From Pseudonocardiaceae bacterium (lineage in GTDB: Bacteria; Actinomycetota; Actinomycetes; Mycobacteriales; Pseudonocardiaceae), in the NCBI GenBank assembly GCA_009379815.1, contig WHSY01000014.1, positions 1 to 64,000 on the forward strand: DNA of 64,000 nucleotides, read 5' to 3'. Position numbers and translations under genes: made by a program. Below are positions 59,901 through 64,000 of the stretch, one piece after another. Numbering within the stretch: position 1 is the stretch's first letter; the number at the start of each line of letters is the position of its first letter. Under the pieces are notes generated by a model, which was not told the origin of the DNA, did not search any database, and was given only the letters and a program-made list of their open reading frames with translations.

Positions 59901-60018
59901 GCCGCGGTGGCAAGTGCCGCAGGCCGCGGTGGCATGCCGCGGGCGGCGATGGCATGCCGCCGCGGCAGCGGAGCCACGGCGGCCGGTGATGGGCCGGTGA
60001 GGCCCACGGCGGCGGGAG

Positions 60019-60045
60019 TTATCCACAACTGGCCGGTTATCCACA
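60019..60045 (+). promoter_or_regulatory. two DnaA-box sequences
   Basis: TTATCCACA at 60019-60027 and again at 60037-60045, both in the same orientation with an 18-bp period. Each is a perfect match to the TTATNCACA consensus. They sit 54 bp upstream of the endonuclease-domain gene. Confidence 0.55.
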
Positions 60046-60098
60046 GCTCGGTCGTCCGGTGCTGGCATCGGGAGGTGCGCGACCGCGACGCTCCCGTC

Positions 60099-60737
60099 AT
60101 GCCAGAACTGCGAGGTCCCTTCCGTGGGTCCGAGGCCATCCGCGCCGGCCTGGTGACCAGGGATGTGCTGCGCGGGCCACGGTTCCGGAAGCTGGGCGTG
60201 GACGTGTTCGCAGCTGCGGAGCTTCCCTCGAACCTCGCGAACCGTTCCCGCGGGGTGGCGCTCAGGTTGAACGGGGACGGTGTGCTGTCCGGGTACTCGG
60301 CGGCGGAGGTGCTCGGCTCGGGTTGCGTCCCGGGCGATCCCAACCCCCGGGCGCGGTGGCGTCGCCGGGTTACCGGGGTGATCGACCTGTCCGATCCGCG
60401 TGCGGAATCACCGATGGAGACGCGCAGCCGCCTGGTCCTCGTGCTGCGCGGTCTGCCGCGTCCCGAGCTGCAGTTCACGGTGTACGACATCGACGGGGTG
60501 TTCGTGGCCCGGGTGGACATGGCATATCCGCGACTACGGCTCGCGGTGGAGTACGACGGGCGGGGGCACCTGAAGCAGTGGCAGCAGGAGGCGGATGCGC
60601 ACCGAGCCAACCTGCTGGACGGGTGCGACTGGTCGGTACTGCGCTTCACCTCGACTGACGTGTACGGATACCCGGATGAGATGTTCGTCCGGGTCCAGAG
60701 CTCCGTCGCGCGCCGGTCCCGCCTGTTGCTGCCATGA
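60099..60737 (+). CDS. endonuclease-domain protein (DUF559/Vsr-like), shortened in the middle
   Basis: 212-residue protein. N-terminus FRGSEAIRAGLVTRDVLRGPRFRKLGVDVFAAAELPS is the AbiEi/DUF559-type head; RLNGDGVLSGYSAAEVLGSGCVPGDP follows, then directly ESPMETRSRLVLVLRGLPRPELQFTVYD and the PD-(D/E)XK-like RLAVEYDGRGHLKQW. Typical relatives have about 80 more residues between the two halves, including the HCCGR-type segment, so a region seems deleted in frame. Nuclease activity uncertain. Isolated gene flanked by family-2 palindromes. Confidence 0.7.
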   Translation: MPELRGPFRGSEAIRAGLVTRDVLRGPRFRKLGVDVFAAAELPSNLANRSRGVALRLNGDGVLSGYSAAEVLGSGCVPGDPNPRARWRRRVTGVIDLSDPRAESPMETRSRLVLVLRGLPRPELQFTVYDIDGVFVARVDMAYPRLRLAVEYDGRGHLKQWQQEADAHRANLLDGCDWSVLRFTSTDVYGYPDEMFVRVQSSVARRSRLLLP

Positions 60738-60796
60738 GCTCGACGCGATGGGAGTCGGCAGCCGCTGCGAGCCCCGCGGCATCGGGTTCACGGACA
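60732..60796. repeat. long palindrome, family 2, copy 3
   Basis: Arm CCATGAGCTCGACGCGATGG faces CCGCGGCATCGGGTTCACGG with several mismatches; overlaps the last codons of the endonuclease-domain gene. Shares CGCTGCGAGCCCC with copy 2. Confidence 0.7.
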
Positions 60797-60875
60797 CCAG
60801 GGGAATGGGTGTCTGGTTTGGATAGCACCCGTCGCGGGTAGTGCATCGCCGCGGAGCTGGAGGGAGGAGCTCATC

Positions 60876-60968
60876 ATGTCGACGCCGATCTATGACGACC
60901 TGTGCCAGACGCTGACCGATCCGGGCACGACCGACGATGAGGAAGGCCTCGCGGACGAGGACGCGTAA
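60876..60968 (+). CDS. 30-residue acidic small protein
   Basis: An ATG with a very strong ribosome site (GGAGGGAGGAGCTCATC) opens 30 codons: MSTPIYDDLCQTLTD then PGTTDDEEGLADEDA and TAA. Nine of the last eleven residues include D or E, and there is one Cys. I recognise no family. The excellent initiation context and codon choice suggest it is translated; it could be a small regulator or a peptide precursor. It lies in the 308-bp gap between the endonuclease gene and TetR, otherwise filled by a palindrome and an operator. Confidence 0.45.
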   Translation: MSTPIYDDLCQTLTDPGTTDDEEGLADEDA

Positions 60969-61011
60969 CCGGCACGATCAGGGTTGACCCACCCGGATGA
61001 CGCCGGTTAAA

Positions 61012-61035
61012 TTACGAACGATCGTACGTTCGTAA
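61012..61035. promoter_or_regulatory. TetR operator
   Basis: Perfect 9-bp arms TTACGAACG and CGTTCGTAA around ATCGTA, ending 10 bp before the TetR ATG. A strong candidate for autoregulation of the TetR-MaoC-hydrolase operon. Confidence 0.7.
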
Positions 61036-61045
61036 CAGGGGTGCG

Positions 61046-61681
61046 ATGGTCAGCGGTGGATCGGCGACGGCGGTGCAACGCCCGGCAGCCCGTGCCCGGC
61101 AGGCCCGCGCCGTCCGCGCGGAGCAGTCCATTCTCGCCGCCGCGCTGGCGGCGTTCCACGAACTCGGTTTCCACGGCGCGAGCATGCGTGACATCGCCGC
61201 TCGCGCCGATGTCGGGCTGGCCAGCCTGTACAACTACGTCGACTCCAAGCAGGACCTGCTGGTCGCGGTGCTGCGACGGGCAAGCGCCGACCAGCTCGCC
61301 GACACCCGGCAGGCGCTGCAGCAGGCGCGGCCGACGATCGCGGACCGGCTGGGGGCCGCCGTCGCGGCGCACGTGCGATTCGACGTCGAGCGTCAGGCCG
61401 AGTGCTTCGTGGCCAACAGCGAGCTGCGTTACCTCGATGCGCGGCGGCGCGCCGACCTCGTGGCCGCACGGGACCGGCAGGAGCGGCTGTTCGAGCAGCT
61501 GGTCGCCGAGGGAATCCGCGAGGGGGCCTTCCGCACCCCGCATCCGGGTGAGGCCGCCAGGGCGATCCTGACGATGTGCGCGGGCGTGACGATCTGGTAC
61601 CGCCCGGACGGTCCGCTGTCGGTCGGCGGCATCGCGCAGCGCTACGCCCGATACGCGCTCGCCCTGCTGGAAGGTGTGTGA
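61046..61681 (+). CDS. TetR-family regulator
   Basis: 211-residue repressor. HTH: FHELGFHGASMRDIAARADVGLASLYNYVDSKQDLLVAVL; C-terminal TetR_C pattern RYLDARRRADLVAARDRQERLFEQLVAEGIREGAF, common in regulators of fatty-acid/acyl-CoA genes. First gene of a three-gene operon (3-bp gap to MaoC), with a 24-bp inverted repeat over its promoter. Probably represses acyl-CoA metabolism genes including its own. Confidence 0.9.
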   Translation: MVSGGSATAVQRPAARARQARAVRAEQSILAAALAAFHELGFHGASMRDIAARADVGLASLYNYVDSKQDLLVAVLRRASADQLADTRQALQQARPTIADRLGAAVAAHVRFDVERQAECFVANSELRYLDARRRADLVAARDRQERLFEQLVAEGIREGAFRTPHPGEAARAILTMCAGVTIWYRPDGPLSVGGIAQRYARYALALLEGV

Positions 61682-61684
61682 GGC

Positions 61685-62533
61685 GTGCACCTGGAGGACT
61701 TCGCGGTCGGGCAGCAGTGGCGCAGCGGCGCCCGCACGATCACCGACGACGACCTCGCGACGTTCACCCGCGTCTCGGGAGACGAGAACCTGCTGCACAC
61801 CGACCCGCAGCACGCGAAGGAACTGGGTTTTCCCGCGCCGGTGCTGCAGGGGCCGTTCGGGATCGCCGCGCTGTTCGGGCTGATGCACGAGATGGGCATC
61901 GTCGCCGACACCGCGATCGCCCTGCTCGACCTGGACTGGAGCTTCAGCGCGCCGCTGCTGGTCGGGGATCGGGTGCACTTCGAGATGACGATCACCCGGT
62001 GCCGGCGCAGCTCGCGGGGTGACCGGGGGGTGGTCAACCGGGCGCTGCGACTGGTCAACGGGGACGGCACCACCGTGCAGCACGGCACCTCGGCGATGCT
62101 CGTGCGTGCCCGCGACACCGGGGGACCCGTCGACGCTGGGGGACCCGTCGACGCCGGCCGCGACTTCGGCACCCGCGAGTGGGCGCAGCGCCTCGCGCCG
62201 CTGCTGGCCGACCATCCCGACTTCGCCGACGCCACCGCGGCGTTCGACGGGTCGATCGCGCTGGCCGCGGGCCGCGAGGCGGTGCAGCTGCGGATCTACC
62301 GCGGCCGGGTGCTCGAGACCGCCCGCTCGACGCCGGCCGGGCCGACGTTCACGGTCGCAGGCAGCGAGCTCGCCTGGGTGCAGCTGGCCGCCTCGTCCCG
62401 CAACGACTACATCGCGCGCGCCATGCGCGGGGACTTCTCCGCCAGCGGCAACACCCACGAGTACCTGCGGATGACCAAGGCGGTCGTCACCGCATGGGAC
62501 GCGATCCGCGAGCTGGCCGGGATGGCGACATGA
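61685..62533 (+). CDS. MaoC-type enoyl-CoA hydratase fused to an SCP2-like domain
   Basis: 282-residue two-domain protein. Residues about 1-145: HLEDFAVGQQWRSGARTITDDDLATFTRVSGDENLLHTDPQHAKELGFPAPVLQGPFGIA, the MaoC hot-dog with the D-x4-H active-site pair (DENLLHTD). A small GGPVDAGGPVDAG repeat links it to the C-terminal half, whose WVQLAASSRNDYIARAMRGDFSASGN resembles SCP2 lipid-carrier domains. GTG start. Its stop overlaps the hydrolase ATG. Likely hydrates a steroid- or fatty-type enoyl-CoA (inference). Confidence 0.8.
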   Translation: MHLEDFAVGQQWRSGARTITDDDLATFTRVSGDENLLHTDPQHAKELGFPAPVLQGPFGIAALFGLMHEMGIVADTAIALLDLDWSFSAPLLVGDRVHFEMTITRCRRSSRGDRGVVNRALRLVNGDGTTVQHGTSAMLVRARDTGGPVDAGGPVDAGRDFGTREWAQRLAPLLADHPDFADATAAFDGSIALAAGREAVQLRIYRGRVLETARSTPAGPTFTVAGSELAWVQLAASSRNDYIARAMRGDFSASGNTHEYLRMTKAVVTAWDAIRELAGMAT

Positions 62534-63342
62534 ACCGCTGTGACCACCTGACGATCGACGGCCGCACCGGGTTCGTGGAGATCGCCGGTGACGGCCCGCC
62601 GGTGCTGTGCCTGCACACCGCGGGTCAGAGCGGCGTGCAGTGGCGCGACGTGCTGCGCGAGCTGCCGTCGCACGGCTACCAGGTGATCGTCTGCGACCTG
62701 CCGGGGCACGGCCGCTCCGAGCCCGCGGCCGGCGGTCCGGTGACCGACCTCGCGTACTACCGGGATTGGTGCCTGCAACTGCTCGCCGGGCTCGGCGTCA
62801 CACGGTTCAGCGTCGTCGGCTGCTCGATCGGCGGCAAGATCGCGCTCGACCTCGCCGCGTCGGCTCCCGAAGCGGTGACCTCGGCGGTGGCGATGGAGGC
62901 CGACGCCCGCAACACCCGGCTGTCGGTCCGCGGGCTGCAACGGTCGCTGGAGGCCGCCGCGGCGCCGAGCGTGGCCGACCGCACCTACTACGGCACGCTG
63001 GCCTCGTGTGGCGCTGCCGTGCCCGGGTCCAGGGCCGAGCTGATCGCGACGATGCACCGCCGCGAAGACCCGGCGATCTCCACCTCCGACCTCATCGGCT
63101 GGGCCGCACATGACCTGCGCGAGCAGCTGGTGCAGATCCGCTGCCCGCTTCGACTGGTGGCCGGGGCCGATGACTTCTGGCTCGACCTCGACGACGTGCG
63201 GTGGACGGCGGCGCAGGTGCCGGGCTGCAGGCTGGACATCCTCGAAGGGATCGGGCACTACCCGATGGAGGAGATCGCCGGCTTCCCCGCGGTGCTCGCC
63301 GGCTGGCTCGCGGAGCTCGCAGCGGCGGCGGCCGCGGCGTGA
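62530..63342 (+). CDS. alpha/beta hydrolase
   Basis: 270-residue hydrolase. Oxyanion PPVLCLHTAGQSGVQWRDVL, strand VIVCDLPGHGRSEP, nucleophile VVGCSIGGKIALDLA (GxSxGG), acid LVAGADDFWLDL and His in LEGIGHYPMEE. All three catalytic positions are present. Co-translated with the MaoC-SCP2 gene (ATGA overlap) and ends at a family-2 palindrome. Could hydrolyse an ester, lactone or CoA thioester made by the operon. Confidence 0.88.
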   Translation: MNRCDHLTIDGRTGFVEIAGDGPPVLCLHTAGQSGVQWRDVLRELPSHGYQVIVCDLPGHGRSEPAAGGPVTDLAYYRDWCLQLLAGLGVTRFSVVGCSIGGKIALDLAASAPEAVTSAVAMEADARNTRLSVRGLQRSLEAAAAPSVADRTYYGTLASCGAAVPGSRAELIATMHRREDPAISTSDLIGWAAHDLREQLVQIRCPLRLVAGADDFWLDLDDVRWTAAQVPGCRLDILEGIGHYPMEEIAGFPAVLAGWLAELAAAAAAA

Positions 63343-63357
63343 TCGTGCCGGCTCGCC

Positions 63358-63424
63358 GTCCATGAGCTCGACGGCATGGGGGTTGTCCGCCCCGGGAACC
63401 CCCATCGCGTCGAGTTCACGGACA
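63358..63424. repeat. long palindrome, family 2, copy 4
   Basis: Arms CGTCCATGAGCTCGACG + GCATGGGGGTT and AACCCCCATCG + CGTCGAGTTCACGGACA, between the convergent hydrolase and dprE2 genes. Cleanest copy of the family; probably a bidirectional terminator. Confidence 0.85.
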
Positions 63425-63446
63425 CGGCGGCGTGGGCGCGGTGCGG

Positions 63447-64000
63447 TCAGATCGGCAGGCGACGGAAGATCGGTCGCGGGACGTGGCGCAGCGCGGACAT
63501 CACGAACCGCATCTGCGGGGGAGCCCACGCCTGCTCCCGGCCCTTGGCGACCGACTCGATGATCACATCGGCGACCTGCTCGGGTGTCACCGACAGCGGC
63601 GCGGCGGTCATGCCGCGGGTCATCCTGGTGTGCACGAACCCGGGCCGGACCACGCACACCTTGATGCCGGCGGGGCGCAGCGCCTCGGTCAGCCCGGTGT
63701 AGAAGACGTCGAGCCCGGCCTTGGTCGAGCCGTACACGAAGTTCGAGCGCCGTGCGCGCTCGCCGGCCGCCGACGACAGTGCGACGATCGTGCCGTGCCC
63801 CTGGCGTTGCAACGCCGAGGACAGCGCCACTCCCACCGACACCGCGGCGAGGTAGTTGACCTGCGCGAGCTCGACGGCGGTGGGGACGTCGGTCCAGGCC
63901 TTCTCCTGGTCGCCGAGCAACCCGAAGGCCACCAGGGTGACGTCGATGTCGCCGTCGGCGAATGCCTTCTCGACCACCTCGGCGTGCGTCTCGGGGGCGC
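63447..64000 (-). CDS. dprE2: decaprenylphosphoryl-2-keto-ribose reductase, 5' part beyond the window
   Basis: The last 184 codons of an SDR enzyme reducing decaprenylphosphoryl-2-keto-D-erythro-pentose to decaprenylphosphoryl-arabinose. Catalytic ALSSAAGERARRSNFVYGSTKAGLDVFY contains Ser, YxxxK; then RPGFVHTRMTRG, WAPPQMRFVMSALRHVPRPIFRRLPI, the C-terminus characteristic of DprE2 (Rv3791). The N-terminal Rossmann loop lies outside the window; dprE1 would be expected upstream. It completes the arabinan-donor set with ubiA and PAP2. Confidence 0.92.
   Translation of the reverse strand, partial: APETHAEVVEKAFADGDIDVTLVAFGLLGDQEKAWTDVPTAVELAQVNYLAAVSVGVALSSALQRQGHGTIVALSSAAGERARRSNFVYGSTKAGLDVFYTGLTEALRPAGIKVCVVRPGFVHTRMTRGMTAAPLSVTPEQVADVIIESVAKGREQAWAPPQMRFVMSALRHVPRPIFRRLPI

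Noticed and set aside
60019-60045. Chromosomal origin of replication
   Set aside because: Only two DnaA boxes, no AT-rich unwinding region and no dnaA/dnaN neighbours.

Overview
High-GC actinobacterial chromosome, most likely a Pseudonocardia-like member of the Pseudonocardiaceae. The evidence is very high GC, many GTG starts and ATGA/GTGA gene overlaps, a WhiB7-type regulator, a TIGR03086 (mycothiol-associated) protein, and arabinogalactan genes (glf, glfT2, PAP2, ubiA, dprE2) in almost mycobacterial order. The genus is an inference.

Layout. 0-9 kb: an MFS transporter, hydrolase, small membrane protein, TenA-like protein, extradiol dioxygenase, MDR dehydrogenase, an XRE plus inactive ClpP-like pair, whiB7, two small proteins and a GlxA-type regulator. 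8.9-13.6 kb: glpD, TetR, an alkylglycerone-phosphate-synthase-like flavoprotein and dagK, in the order of M. tuberculosis Rv2249c-Rv2252. 13.8-15 kb: glf. 15-56 kb: a mosaic accessory region separating glf from glfT2. It holds several toxin-antitoxin pairs, large signalling ATPases, a two-component system beside a multicopper oxidase, and about ten broken or truncated genes. 56.3-64 kb: glfT2, PAP2, ubiA, an endonuclease-domain gene, TetR, MaoC-SCP2, a hydrolase and the 3' part of dprE2.

Most notable observation (30.0-32.6 kb). Two ArsM-like SAM methyltransferases on the minus strand each carry an in-frame TGA exactly where the family has the conserved cysteine of G-C-[VI/L]-[AG]-G-[AG]-L. 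Both reading frames continue after the TGA through a normal C-terminus, and just downstream of each TGA is a small hairpin with a CGUG[U/C] loop. I read them as two selenocysteine-containing methyltransferases. They flank an ECF sigma / zinc anti-sigma pair, and one of them overlaps the anti-sigma gene. Nearby are three further methyltransferases, SRPBCC, DsrE, DUF4242 and cupin genes and a C-terminal fragment of a third copy.

Second system (49.3-56.1 kb). TetR, then a flavin-dependent luciferase-like oxidoreductase, a B12-binding subunit, a CoA ligase, a MeaB-type GTPase and a mutase large subunit form one operon. The mutase carries the Ile and Asp signature of 2-hydroxyisobutyryl-CoA mutase, so the operon probably activates and isomerises a branched 2-hydroxy acid.

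Two families of dispersed palindromes are present: a 40-bp one at 10.45 and 39.43 kb, and a 65-85-bp one at 13.6, 59.8, 60.7 and 63.4 kb. Two DnaA-box sequences lie at 60.02 kb. I recognised no rRNA, tRNA, CRISPR array or insertion sequence.
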